Shown here piece after piece: positions 46,904 to 54,116 of a DNA stretch of 64,000 nucleotides. Position 1 is the stretch's first letter. Each line of letters begins with the position of its first letter. The notes under the pieces were generated by a model that did no database searches, was not told the origin of the DNA, and was given only the letters and a program-made list of their open reading frames with translations. The stretch is from Rhizobium gallicum bv. gallicum R602sp. Lineage in GTDB: Bacteria > Pseudomonadota > Alphaproteobacteria > Rhizobiales > Rhizobiaceae. The position numbers and the translations under genes are program-made. The DNA lies in assembly GCF_000816845.1 (NCBI RefSeq), contig NZ_CP006880.1, positions 1,922,001 to 1,986,000 of the forward strand. Direction: 5' to 3'.

Positions 46904-47314
46904 TCAGGCGACGCCTGGAGCGTCCTGCTGAACTGTCGTCTTCTCCTGCGCCTTTTGATCGACGCACTCGGCTTTTTCCGCCAGCATCTTGCTCAGTTCT
47001 CGAAGCTCGTTCTCGCCGAGTTTTTCAATTCCGACGAACTTATTCTGCGCCTGGGATGTCAAGATAAGTTCATCGAGCTTTGCCTGAAGCGCTTTCCCGT
47101 CGCGATTTTGCGAGTTCTGCAGGACGAACACCATCAGGAAAGTGATTATGGTGGTGGATGTGTTGATGACGAGCTGCCACGTCTCCGAAAAGTTGAAGAA
47201 CGGGCCGGATATCGCCCAAATCAGAACCAAAGATACCGCGACAATGAAGGTCCCCGGTCGGCCGGAAAGGTCGGCCACTCCTGTTGCGAACTTGGAAAAG
47301 AACCTGGACGCCAT
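46904..47314 (-). CDS. Low-affinity iron permease family protein (PF04120)
   Basis: 136 residues, GGAGG seven bases before ATG 47314. Two helices (TFIVAVSLVLIWAISGPFF; LVINTSTTIITFLMVFVLQN) followed by the family motif NSQNRDGKALQAKLDELIL. It is the first of a two-gene operon with a paralogous neighbour. An EcfG stress promoter lies 30 bases upstream. Probably an inner-membrane stress protein. Confidence 0.88.
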   Translation of the reverse strand: MASRFFSKFATGVADLSGRPGTFIVAVSLVLIWAISGPFFNFSETWQLVINTSTTIITFLMVFVLQNSQNRDGKALQAKLDELILTSQAQNKFVGIEKLGENELRELSKMLAEKAECVDQKAQEKTTVQQDAPGVA

Positions 47315-47343
47315 TTGCTACCTCCGCGCTGATCGCCCCCATT

Positions 47344-47368
47344 AACGGCCGGAAAGCGTTGCGGTTCC
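47344..47368 (-). promoter_or_regulatory. EcfG-type general stress promoter
   Basis: Minus strand GGAAC (47368-47364), 16-base spacer, CGTT (47347-47344), 30 bases before the start of the PF04120 gene. Exact match to the consensus. The rest of the gap 47369-47624 shows no gene. Confidence 0.8.
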
Positions 47369-47786
47369 TCTCAGCGTCAACGTCGCTCTCTGGCGAGCAT
47401 CAATATGTCGCAGTGCTCTTTTTTGGTGGCGTCGATTTTCACGGCCCGGAAACGGACAAGCTGCGATGCGGCTCACTGTCGGTCGTGATTGTGGCCTGAA
47501 AAGTCGGGTCGCTGCATACCCCAAGATCCGCACTTTTAAAGTTTCCGCGCTGACACTCGGGGTTGACGCATCTAGCGCAAACTCTAGCTGCAGTCCGGGC
47601 GCATCAACATCGAGAGGATGGCAAGTGCTCCAGCAAGAACGCGTGGATCGTCAGAAGCGCACGACGCAGACCGCGGAGAATATCATCGACGACGAACGTC
47701 GCCTTCGTGTCGCGAAGAGCAAACGCCTTCGCGCAGTTCGAATGGCAACACCCCGAGAAAAACCGTCTTTAACAGGGGAGATGAAA

Positions 47787-47996
47787 ATGCCTCAGCTAGA
47801 TAGAATTCCAGCCATTCCGCTCCACGATGAACATGTCGTCACAGCAAGAGAGGCGCTCGAAGGGCTTTATCTGAAACTTCAACAGGAGGCCGAAGTGCGT
47901 CTGGTTGCCGCAGCACTGCGTGCAGGCTGGTCCGCCGAGGAAGCGATCGATGCAATCGACGACCTTCGGAAAGAAGACGTGCAGGTCGTGAATTGA
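47787..47996 (+). CDS. Small hypothetical protein
   Basis: 69 residues from ATG 47787 with AGGGGAG seven bases upstream. Acidic helical protein (MPQLDRIPAIPLHDEHVVTA, LRAGWSAEEAIDAIDDLRKE). No family recognised. The frame stays open upstream; from a GTG at 47625 (AGAGGA six bases before) it would add 54 residues that look coding and strongly charged (LQQERVDRQKRTTQTAENII). The true gene may therefore be 47625-47996. Confidence 0.62.
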   Translation: MPQLDRIPAIPLHDEHVVTAREALEGLYLKLQQEAEVRLVAAALRAGWSAEEAIDAIDDLRKEDVQVVN

Positions 47997-48191
47997 CGCA
48001 TAAGCCCCGAGTAAGGTCGATGGCCAGCGTCGTCGGCGTTTTGACGATTTGTTCGGTTGTTTGGAAGTGGCGCTCCCTCCATTGCACATGCAGGTAGAGG
48101 AACATTTTTTATCGCCCTGGATCGCACGCGCGATGATCAGGACTTACAAACCCAGCCGCAGCGATCTCCCGTAGTCAGGCAAAATACCGTG

Positions 48192-48216
48192 GGAACCTCG
48201 AGGGTGCTGCCTCGTT
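48192..48216 (+). promoter_or_regulatory. EcfG-type general stress promoter
   Basis: GGAAC (48192-48196), 16-base spacer, CGTT (48213-48216), 36 bases before the start of the secreted-protein gene at 48253. Exact match to the consensus. Confidence 0.8.
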
Positions 48217-48252
48217 AGGATGAATCAATAACAACAAATAGGAGGAAGCGTC

Positions 48253-48582
48253 ATGAAACACACTTCGTTGGCTCTGGTTGCCATTGGCATGGCAGCTTTG
48301 ACATCCCAACCAAGCTTCGCCGATTGCGTGGACATAACCGGGTCTACAGGGACGGAGGACCGTAGCGGCATCGCCAAAGACGGTACTCGTGCTCCGATGG
48401 AAGGCAGTGAAACCACGCAAGCGCAAAAGAACAAGGCTGACGCCAACGCACCTCAGAAAGAGGGTGGAACATTGCCGTTGGCCAAGAACCCCAATCTTGC
48501 GACGTCTGAACAGGATGTGGTGGCACAGCAGCATGGCGATAAAACCGCTGCTGCGAAGGCTCAGCAAGACAAGTGCGATTAG
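48253..48582 (+). CDS. Small secreted stress-type hypothetical protein
   Basis: 109 residues; AGGAGGAAG lies just before ATG 48253. Sec signal peptide MKHTSLALVAIGMAALTSQP, then SFA and mature start DCVDITGSTGTEDRSGIAKD. The rest is hydrophilic and low-complexity (QAQKNKADANAPQKEGG, QHGDKTAAAKAQQDKCD); the only two cysteines lie at the two ends of the mature protein. Similar short periplasmic proteins are common in rhizobia; function unknown. An EcfG promoter precedes it. Confidence 0.82.
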   Translation: MKHTSLALVAIGMAALTSQPSFADCVDITGSTGTEDRSGIAKDGTRAPMEGSETTQAQKNKADANAPQKEGGTLPLAKNPNLATSEQDVVAQQHGDKTAAAKAQQDKCD

Positions 48583-49029
48583 TCAGGCGAACCACATCGT
48601 AGATGTGAGGGAGGCATTCGCCTCATAGGTCCACCTGGGGCCCAAAGTCTGCGACGAAACCAAAGCGCGACCGGCGAGCTGCTCCTTCGAGATTTTTGGT
48701 ATGCAGGATCGAATGGGCGTAGCTTCCAGGGGCATGGACGCTCGCGCCGAGGTGGTTCGAAGGCTTGGCGATTTGCCGTTGTGATCTTCTTGACGTTCTG
48801 GGGTGGCGACCACGAGCTCTGACATCGGACCCGAATGCGACTCACTGCGGGGTCTATATATCCGCCTTGTCCCAACTGCTGAGCCGATCCTTCGGCATCA
48901 GCATCTCGGAACGGCGCCATCTCGACCGTCTAGTTGGATGATTCTTCACCATGTCCCAGTGAACACAAACCCCCGGCAAGCCAGGGATTTGTCTGCAGTC
49001 TCACCCAGCGTTTAGCCAGGATCCGTTTC
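48583..49029. other. Intergenic stretch with a structured hairpin
   Basis: About 450 bases with no supported gene. Just after the secreted-protein stop there is a nested inverted repeat: AGGCGAA (48585-48591) with TTCGCCT (48617-48623), enclosing CACATC-GTA-GATGTG (48593-48607). It has no T-run, so a Rho-independent terminator is unlikely; it may protect the mRNA end. A minus-strand frame 48583-48825 lacks a ribosome site. Confidence 0.4.
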
Positions 49030-49236
49030 TTAGTGCCACGTTTGGTTTTCATACCAATCATCGACGTCTTGATGGACGCGGTCGCGAGCCATGCCGTAGC
49101 GCTCCTGGATTTTTCCCTCCAGCTGCTCGCGCTTGCCGGCGATCTGATCAAGATCGTCGTCTGTGAGCTTGCCCCATTGTTCCTTGATCTTGCCCTTCAT
49201 CTGTTTCCAATTACCCTCAACGCGATTCCAATCCAT
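49030..49236 (-). CDS. CsbD family stress protein
   Basis: 68 residues from ATG 49236, with AAAAGGAGG seven bases upstream. CsbD pattern: MDWNRVEGNWKQMKGKIKEQ, GKLTDDDLDQIAGKREQLEG, KIQERYG. CsbD proteins are small, highly charged and induced by general stress; molecular role unknown. An EcfG promoter lies 30 bases upstream. Confidence 0.92.
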   Translation of the reverse strand: MDWNRVEGNWKQMKGKIKEQWGKLTDDDLDQIAGKREQLEGKIQERYGMARDRVHQDVDDWYENQTWH

Positions 49237-49265
49237 AGTGTTTCCTCCTTTTGTTGTGTCGAGAA

Positions 49266-49290
49266 AACGGCCCGTCGCATGTTTTGTTCC
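49266..49290 (-). promoter_or_regulatory. EcfG-type general stress promoter
   Basis: Minus strand GGAAC (49290-49286), 16-base spacer, CGTT (49269-49266), 30 bases before the CsbD start. Exact match to the consensus. Confidence 0.82.
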
Positions 49291-49995
49291 GAGCAGCCGC
49301 GCCCCCTGACGGGCAGACAGCGCGCCGTCGCGTCCGGCACCTAATGCCTTGCAGAAACCCGTCTTTGGCGGCTGCGATGCTACAGCTCTGCCTGCGGTCG
49401 ATCCGAATACCCACAAACAGCACGACCAACACCAACCATCAAAATCTTCCAACTGCATTCTGACAGCGACCCCTCAGGAAAACACCGGCAACAGCAGGGT
49501 TACCAACACCGATAACCCAACCTGCCCATAGCCATGCAGTGAACGTGGAAAAGAGGTGCGGTTCGCGCCGATCCTTTTTTCTTTTCGACCCACTTAATTT
49601 GGGGACGGCAGAAATCAGGACCGCGCTCGACAAGCGGTGACAGGCGGTCGACATCTTCGAGGGGGCTCAAGCCCGCGAGGCGATTTGTTGGACGTGACTT
49701 ACCAATCGACTGCACTCTTCCGAAAAAAGCTTGTCCGTCCACAATTTTTCAGCGTGAAGCTCGCGTTTTTCGTTGAGCCCGATCTGTTTGAAAGCTCGCA
49801 TAGACATGTGCTGCCGAAACGGCTGTGGTTTGGATCTTGAGTCCGGTCACTTCATCGTCGAATCAGACTTTGCTGTGCGCTGCGATGAAGCCGGCGGACG
49901 ATGCCTGTTTGGATCCGTCGCATGTTTACTTCCGGCTGATTCCGGGTGAACACTTACTGATTGGCCTTCACTATCCCGAAGATCGGCAGAATAAA
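49291..49995. other. Long intergenic stretch, no supported gene
   Basis: About 700 bases between the CsbD promoter and the LysR gene. Only short frames without ribosome sites or family similarity. A weak hairpin followed by a T-run (around 49549-49580) might be a terminator. The plus strand around 49730-49840 reads LVRPQFFSVKLAFFVEPDLF in an unbroken frame, possibly a decayed gene, unidentified. Confidence 0.35.
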
Positions 49996-50928
49996 ATGGA
50001 CCGTATCGATGCAATGAAAGTGTTCGTCACCGCGATCGACGAAGGCAGTCTGGCAGGTGCCGCCCGGCGGCTGAAGCGATCACCAACTGCGGTCAGCCGG
50101 GCACTGAGCTTCCTGGAAGCTCATGTCGGCGTTGAACTGCTGCATCGAACGACCCGCACCCTCAAACTGAGCGACGCGGGTCAGCGTTACGCCGCAGCCT
50201 GCCGGCGGGTCCTCGTCGATCTCGAGGAGGCTGACATGCTCGCCGGCGGTGAGCGTTCCGCCCCTCGCGGGATGCTGACGATTTCGGCGCCGCCAATCCT
50301 CGGGGAAGAAGTCGTGCATCCCATTCTGGACGATTTCCTTGAGCTGCACCCGGCCGTTTCAGTTCGGCTTCTGCTGCTGGATCGGTTCGTCAATCTGGTG
50401 GACGAAGGTGTCGACATTGCCTTGCGCATCGGCCATCTCGCCGATTCATCACATATCTCCACCCGGCTTGGCGGCGATGTGCGGCGCGTCGTCGTTGCAT
50501 CCCCGCGCTATCTAGCCACTCATCCCCGCATCGCAGAACCCGCAGATCTCACGAAGCACCAAATCGTCGCCTTTACCAATTTCGGTCTCGACTCGTGGGG
50601 CTTCACGCCGGCACAGGGCTCATCCATTCCCCGGACAGTCCAGTTCACGCCGAGGTGCATCGTCAACAGCGTGCGGGCTGCAGTCGCTTCGGCCGCTTCC
50701 GGGCGCGGTTTGACCAGGCTCTATTCGTATCATGTCGCAGACTATGTGAGGGACGGCCGGCTGACGATCGTGCTCGCAGATGCCGAGCACCCTCCGCTGC
50801 CGGTTCATCTCCTCGCACCACAGGGCCGCATGTCCGTTCCGAAGGTCCGCGCCTTCGTCGATTTCGCCACGCCGCGTCTGCGCTCGGAATTAGCACGCTT
50901 GGCAACGCAGGCAGGCACGCTCGGTTAA
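49996..50928 (+). CDS. LysR family transcriptional regulator
   Basis: 310 residues from ATG 49996; the frame extends 57 codons upstream without a plausible start. N-terminal winged helix: MDRIDAMKVFVTAIDEGSLA, GAARRLKRSPTAVSRALSFL. The C-terminal effector domain has LTISAPPILGEEVVHPILDD and VDIALRIGHLADSSHISTRL, typical of the DsdC/AaeR-like 'CrgA' subgroup. It precedes the SDR and tautomerase genes in the same direction by 144 bases and may regulate them. Confidence 0.9.
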   Translation: MDRIDAMKVFVTAIDEGSLAGAARRLKRSPTAVSRALSFLEAHVGVELLHRTTRTLKLSDAGQRYAAACRRVLVDLEEADMLAGGERSAPRGMLTISAPPILGEEVVHPILDDFLELHPAVSVRLLLLDRFVNLVDEGVDIALRIGHLADSSHISTRLGGDVRRVVVASPRYLATHPRIAEPADLTKHQIVAFTNFGLDSWGFTPAQGSSIPRTVQFTPRCIVNSVRAAVASAASGRGLTRLYSYHVADYVRDGRLTIVLADAEHPPLPVHLLAPQGRMSVPKVRAFVDFATPRLRSELARLATQAGTLG

Positions 50929-51072
50929 TTATGCCGATTTCCGGAGGAGTGTCGCCCAAAGCACGGCAATTCTCCCTGACACCGGATGGGTCTAAATCAA
51001 TTGCACCGACGCCGAGGGCGAAGGGCTGGCGCAGATGAAGCGCCCGCTGCAATCGAAAAAGGATCCCCGTCC

Positions 51073-51786
51073 ATGAATACCGAAGGAAATGTCGTCATCA
51101 TCACCGGAGCATCACAAGGGATTGGCGCTGAATTGGTTCGCGCCTACCGCGACCGCAACTTCCGTGTCATCGCCACGTCCCGCTCGATCAAGCCCAGCAC
51201 GGACCCGGATGTTCACGCCGTGCCCGGCGACATCAGTCAGCCGGCGACTGCCGAACGGATCGTGCGCGAAGGGATTGAGCGCTTTGGCCGCATCGATTCG
51301 CTGGTAAACAACGCCGGCGTCTTCCTCGCCAAGCCCTTCATCGAAATGACCCAGGAAGACTACGACCACAACCTCGGTGTCAATGTGGCCGGCTTTTTTC
51401 ACATTACCCAGCGCGCAGCCGCCTGGATGCTGAAGCAGGGTTCGGGCCATATCGTCAGCATCACCACGAGCCTTGCCGATCAGCCAATGGTCGGGATGCC
51501 CTCGGCACTCGCCTCCTTGACCAAGGGCGGTCTGAACGCTGTGACCCGGTCTCTGGCGATGGAGTTCTCGAAGAGCGGCGTTCGCGTCAACGCGGTGTCT
51601 CCGGGCGTGATCAAGACGCCCATGCATCCTGTGGAGACGCACTCGGCGCTCGCCGAATTGCATCCAGTCGGCCGAATGGGCGAAATCCGCGACATCATCG
51701 ATGCCGTCCTTTATCTCGAAACCGCTGGTTTCGTGACCGGCGAAATCCTCCACGTCGATGGCGGCCAGAACGCCGGTCGCTGGTGA
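51073..51786 (+). CDS. SDR family oxidoreductase
   Basis: 237 residues from ATG 51073. Cofactor motif VVIITGASQGIGAELVRAYR, NNAG in LVNNAGVFLAKPF, Ser in IVSITTSLADQ region, and C-terminal VTGEILHVDGGQNAGRW. The Tyr of the usual YxxxK motif appears replaced: the segment reads GMPSALASLTKGGLNAVTRS (SLTKG), so the catalytic Tyr may be missing. It is coupled to the tautomerase gene 21 bases downstream. Substrate unknown. Confidence 0.88.
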   Translation: MNTEGNVVIITGASQGIGAELVRAYRDRNFRVIATSRSIKPSTDPDVHAVPGDISQPATAERIVREGIERFGRIDSLVNNAGVFLAKPFIEMTQEDYDHNLGVNVAGFFHITQRAAAWMLKQGSGHIVSITTSLADQPMVGMPSALASLTKGGLNAVTRSLAMEFSKSGVRVNAVSPGVIKTPMHPVETHSALAELHPVGRMGEIRDIIDAVLYLETAGFVTGEILHVDGGQNAGRW

Positions 51787-51807
51787 ACGTCTCGAAAGGA
51801 GATCACA

Positions 51808-52047
51808 ATGCCTATCGTCACCGTACAGGTTACCCGCGAGGGGACCACTCCTGACCGCAATTCGGTCACCACCGAGGAAAAGGCCGCCATTATCAAGGGC
51901 GTCAGCGAGGTGCTGCTCAAAGTGCTGAACAAACCCCTTGAGTCGACCTACGTGGTGATTGAGGAGGTCGATCTCGACAATTGGGGCTGGGGTGGCCTTC
52001 CGACCGTACAGTATCGCGGCATGCGTGCCGCGGCAGCAAAATCCTGA
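51808..52047 (+). CDS. 4-oxalocrotonate tautomerase family protein
   Basis: 79 residues with AAAGGAG before ATG 51808. Catalytic Pro follows Met directly (MPIVTVQVTREGTTPDRNSV), and the family helix TTEEKAAIIKGVSEVLLKVL is present; the C-terminal WGWGGLPTVQYR is usual for the YdcE/PptA-like subgroup. It likely tautomerises a keto-enol substrate or is a detoxifying relative. Follows the SDR gene and is closed by the terminator at 52143-52172. Confidence 0.92.
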   Translation: MPIVTVQVTREGTTPDRNSVTTEEKAAIIKGVSEVLLKVLNKPLESTYVVIEEVDLDNWGWGGLPTVQYRGMRAAAAKS

Positions 52048-52142
52048 GCCGCCGGCCCGAAGCTTTGCACGTCAGCGTCGTGCCTTCGCCCGGGAACTCA
52101 CGACACGATTGATCGCTGCGTTCCGTCAACTTGATGATCTAC

Positions 52143-52172
52143 AAAGGGCGCGTGCTAGCGCCGCCCTTTTTT
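52143..52172 (+). terminator. Rho-independent terminator of the SDR-tautomerase operon
   Basis: AAAGGGCG (52143-52150) pairs with CGCCCTTT (52162-52169), 11-base loop, followed by a T-run ending 52172. About 95 bases after the tautomerase stop, plus strand. Confidence 0.75.
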
Positions 52173-52194
52173 CACACAAAAGGAAAACATGACA

Positions 52195-52460
52195 CTCGTA
52201 TCCATAGCGAGTGGCCGCAAAAGGACGATCTGCCTTGGCTGGAGGCTCGACGCCGACCTAGTTGTCGATGACACCCTTTCGGGTCGCGCCAGTTCACACC
52301 TTAGGGCTCGCGGTCCTCGATCCACTCGGCACGGGGCGAACGTCGGCTGCGCTCCGGCTCGGAAAGCGGTCTCGATCTCGTCGTCTCGGGCATCGGCGCG
52401 GCCCGCTGACGACTCATCGGCCACGGGGTCGAGGTCAGCGAAATCAACCACGGTAGGGTC
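52195..52460 (+). pseudogene. Decayed VOC (glyoxalase/bleomycin-resistance) family gene
   Basis: Pieces of one VOC-family protein occur in order but in different frames: CLGWRLDADLVVDD in one frame, QFTP and GSRSSIHSARGE next, GTGRTSAA in another, then GLDLVVSGIGAAR, a TGA stop and RLIGHGVEVSEINHG. Expected family order is ...LGWRLDAD..., FTPPGS, GTG.TSAAPGS, GLDLVVSDIEAAR, GVEVSE. Several frameshifts and a stop make it non-functional. The 3' part is missing. It lies just after the tautomerase terminator. Confidence 0.7.
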
Positions 52461-52894
52461 ATATCGTCAAGAAAGGGACCCCACTCATCCTGCCGGTTAA
52501 GTAGATTCAGATGCGGCTCAGCGCCCTGTTGCAGTCGGGAACAAATGCCCATTCCTCCGGGAAGGAGAACCGAGCCGCATTGTCTTTTCCGCCCCGGCTG
52601 CAGCATCAATCACATACTGGGTTGTGGCTTCAATCTGGTTTGTGCAAGCAAGGCGGTCGGGCGCAGCAATCGGTTCCCGACATGCTTGACTTCGCTCCGC
52701 GTCCCGGGGGGGCCGCCCTGCGGGATGGTAGGAGGCGAGATTGGTCAGCTGGATATTACTGTTCACCTTGACGACAACGGCAGGCTTTTCTTGAATGGAT
52801 CCGAATTAAAAGTCGCTCAGCTACACGTGGGTAAGGTCGCCCCAGGGGCGTCCGCATCCCGCTTAGCCTTTCCGTGCCGGCTAAGCAATCGCGG

Positions 52895-52923
52895 GTTGAT
52901 CGATGCTGTCTTTGGCCCTATAT
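52895..52923 (+). promoter_or_regulatory. Promoter of the alpha-r14-like sRNA
   Basis: GTTGAT (52895-52900) and CTATAT (52918-52923) with a 17-base spacer match the rhizobial sigma70 pattern CTTGAC-N17-CTATAT. A perfect stem-loop GCTTAGCC/GGCTAAGC (52861-52886) lies directly upstream. Confidence 0.7.
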
Positions 52924-52927
52924 AGAA

Positions 52928-53033
52928 ACAGCTGCCGCGTGTACCTTTCCTCCCGGTGCCGCCAGCTGTTCCCCTCTGGAGGTTCACACCTTCACATCTC
53001 ATGGGCCGCAACTACCCAGCGGCCCATTTTTTT
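52928..53033 (+). ncRNA. Trans-acting small RNA, alpha-r14/suhB (NfeR1-like) family
   Basis: About 106 bases from a start a few bases after CTATAT to the T-run. Hairpin one: AACAGCTG (52927-52934) pairs perfectly with CAGCTGTT (52963-52970), with a large loop that exposes CCTCCC (52949-52954), an anti-Shine-Dalgarno motif. After a short CCTCTGGAGG element comes the terminator hairpin. Size, anti-SD loop and terminator agree with the alpha-r14 sRNAs conserved in Rhizobiales, where Sinorhizobium NfeR1 affects nodulation and osmotic fitness. Identification is from memory of the family pattern. Confidence 0.78.
53001..53033 (+). terminator. Rho-independent terminator of the sRNA
   Basis: ATGGGCCGC (53001-53009) pairs perfectly with GCGGCCCAT (53019-53027), loop of 9 bases, followed by seven T residues (53027-53033). 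Confidence 0.9.
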
Positions 53034-53428
53034 ACGACAGTCCGGCTCCATTACCGGCCAGCCCTCCAGCAAGATACTCTTGAGGTCTCGTTCTTGCTCT
53101 GCGAGGAAACCGCGGAACGGTGTTTCCGCAAGCTGGACAGGTCCGTTCAAGCGAGCAGTTCTCCCCCTCGCCACTCTGTTGGCCGGGCCGGTGCCCAGTT
53201 CGTGTGATGCGACAAGGGTCGCCCCGGAGGGTCTGGGGGTCGAGGCGAGCCCCGTCGCATCTCGCGCCGCAGGAAGTTAATCTGCGGCACGTCGGAAGCT
53301 TGAGCGAACTGCCGCTGCGCAAGCAGTGGCGTATTCGTCCAACGCGAAATGCCAGATAGCCGCGCAATGGCGATCCCGGAAATAAGATGTTCCAGCCACC
53401 TGCAGCAGACTACAGTGCGACCGCGTAG
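53034..53428. other. Intergenic stretch with palindromic repeat copy B
   Basis: About 400 bases after the sRNA terminator. Short frames only, none supported. Apart from the repeat at 53209-53258 I see nothing. Confidence 0.5.
53209..53258. repeat. Palindromic intergenic repeat, copy B
   Basis: Left arm GCGACAAGGGTCGCC (53209-53223) and right arm GGCGAGCCCCGTCGC (53244-53258) form an imperfect inverted repeat with a 20-base loop. It matches copy A at 26203-26248 in both arms (shared GACAAGGG and GAGGCGAGCCC..GTCGCAT). This suggests a dispersed palindromic element. Confidence 0.55.
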
Positions 53429-53454
53429 AAAAATGCCCCGCAAGCGGCGGGGCA
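53429..53454 (-). terminator. Rho-independent terminator, minus strand
   Basis: TGCCCCGC (plus 53434-53441) pairs with GCGGGGCA (53447-53454), 5-base loop. Read on the minus strand it is followed by five T residues (53433-53429). It ends either the response-regulator transcript or the candidate sRNA. Confidence 0.8.
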
Positions 53455-53497
53455 ATTGAGAAATGCGAAATGCGAAATCGCCGCAAAGTGGACGACC
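53429..53497 (-). ncRNA. Candidate small RNA on the minus strand
   Basis: Promoter-like GTTGAC (53532-53527) and TAAACT (53509-53504) with 17-base spacing predict a start near 53497. The transcript would end about 69 bases later at the terminator 53454-53429. It contains TTTCGCATTTCGCATTTC and no open frame. The promoter lies downstream of the response-regulator stop, so it would be an independent unit. No family recognised. Confidence 0.4.
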
Positions 53498-53597
53498 AAG
53501 CCTAGTTTAGCTTGGAGGGGCTTGCCGTCAACTTGGACTAAGGTCCCAACTCGGCGCAGGGCACTCTGGCTGCACTTGGATTGAGCTGGCCGCGTCA

Positions 53598-54035
53598 TCA
53601 TAAACCGGTGGTCCGGCTGGTGCCCTTTTTCAACGGGAGCCGCGTAGGTATACCCTTGCGGGCGGAGTGTTCAAACGACCCGATAGCAGCCCGCGAGAGA
53701 GCGGCGATCAGTCTGTCGGGCTCACATGGCTTGTAAAGCAGCTGGCCTGCGGAGAAGGCGGGTTCGCTCTCGATCGCCGCATCTGGTTCGCCAGAATAGA
53801 GAATGAAGGGGACACTGCGCTCTGCAAGGGTCTTCACCGCAAACGAGCATACTCCATCGCTGAGGCGCGGATCGACAATGGCGACATTCGGGGTGTTGAG
53901 ACCCAGCCACCCGGTAGCCTCGGCACAGGTCGACAAGGTGACGACCTTGTCGGCGCCGTTTTCCTGGAGAAGCTTCTCGATATCGAGAGCGATGATCGGC
54001 TCGTCCTCAAGAAGCAGAACAGTTCCAATTGTCAT
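53598..54035 (-). CDS. Single-domain response regulator (receiver only)
   Basis: 145 residues from ATG 54035 with AAAGGG upstream; the frame extends 18 codons further. Receiver fold: VLLLEDEPIIALDIEKLLQE with the acidic pair, phosphoacceptor Asp in VAIVDPRLSDG, Ser in FILYSGEPDA and Lys in LLYKPCEPDRL. No output domain; residues about 118-145 are a short basic tail. Orphan: no histidine kinase nearby. Likely a phosphate sink or partner of an HWE-type kinase elsewhere. Confidence 0.9.
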   Translation of the reverse strand: MTIGTVLLLEDEPIIALDIEKLLQENGADKVVTLSTCAEATGWLGLNTPNVAIVDPRLSDGVCSFAVKTLAERSVPFILYSGEPDAAIESEPAFSAGQLLYKPCEPDRLIAALSRAAIGSFEHSARKGIPTRLPLKKGTSRTTGL

Positions 54036-54062
54036 CTTGCACCCTTTGCTCTCGCAATTGTG

Positions 54063-54116
54063 CGCTATCAAATAGCGTACATCCGACACGGCTCGAAGTC
54101 ACTTCACATTGTGAAG
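54063..54116. promoter_or_regulatory. Two perfect inverted repeats upstream of the response regulator
   Basis: CGCTAT-CAA-ATAGCG (54063-54077) and CTTCAC-ATT-GTGAAG (54102-54116) lie 28 and 67 bases upstream of the response-regulator start. Both are perfect. The second looks like a protein operator; which regulator binds is unknown. Confidence 0.45.

Noticed and set aside
48583..48825. 80-codon minus-strand frame convergent with the secreted-protein gene
   Set aside because: No ribosome site, no recognised family and composition unlike neighbouring genes.
53460..53480. Short direct repeat (GAAATGC GAAATGC GAAATCG) considered as a CRISPR-like or iteron array
   Set aside because: Only three 7-base units without spacers; far too short for either.
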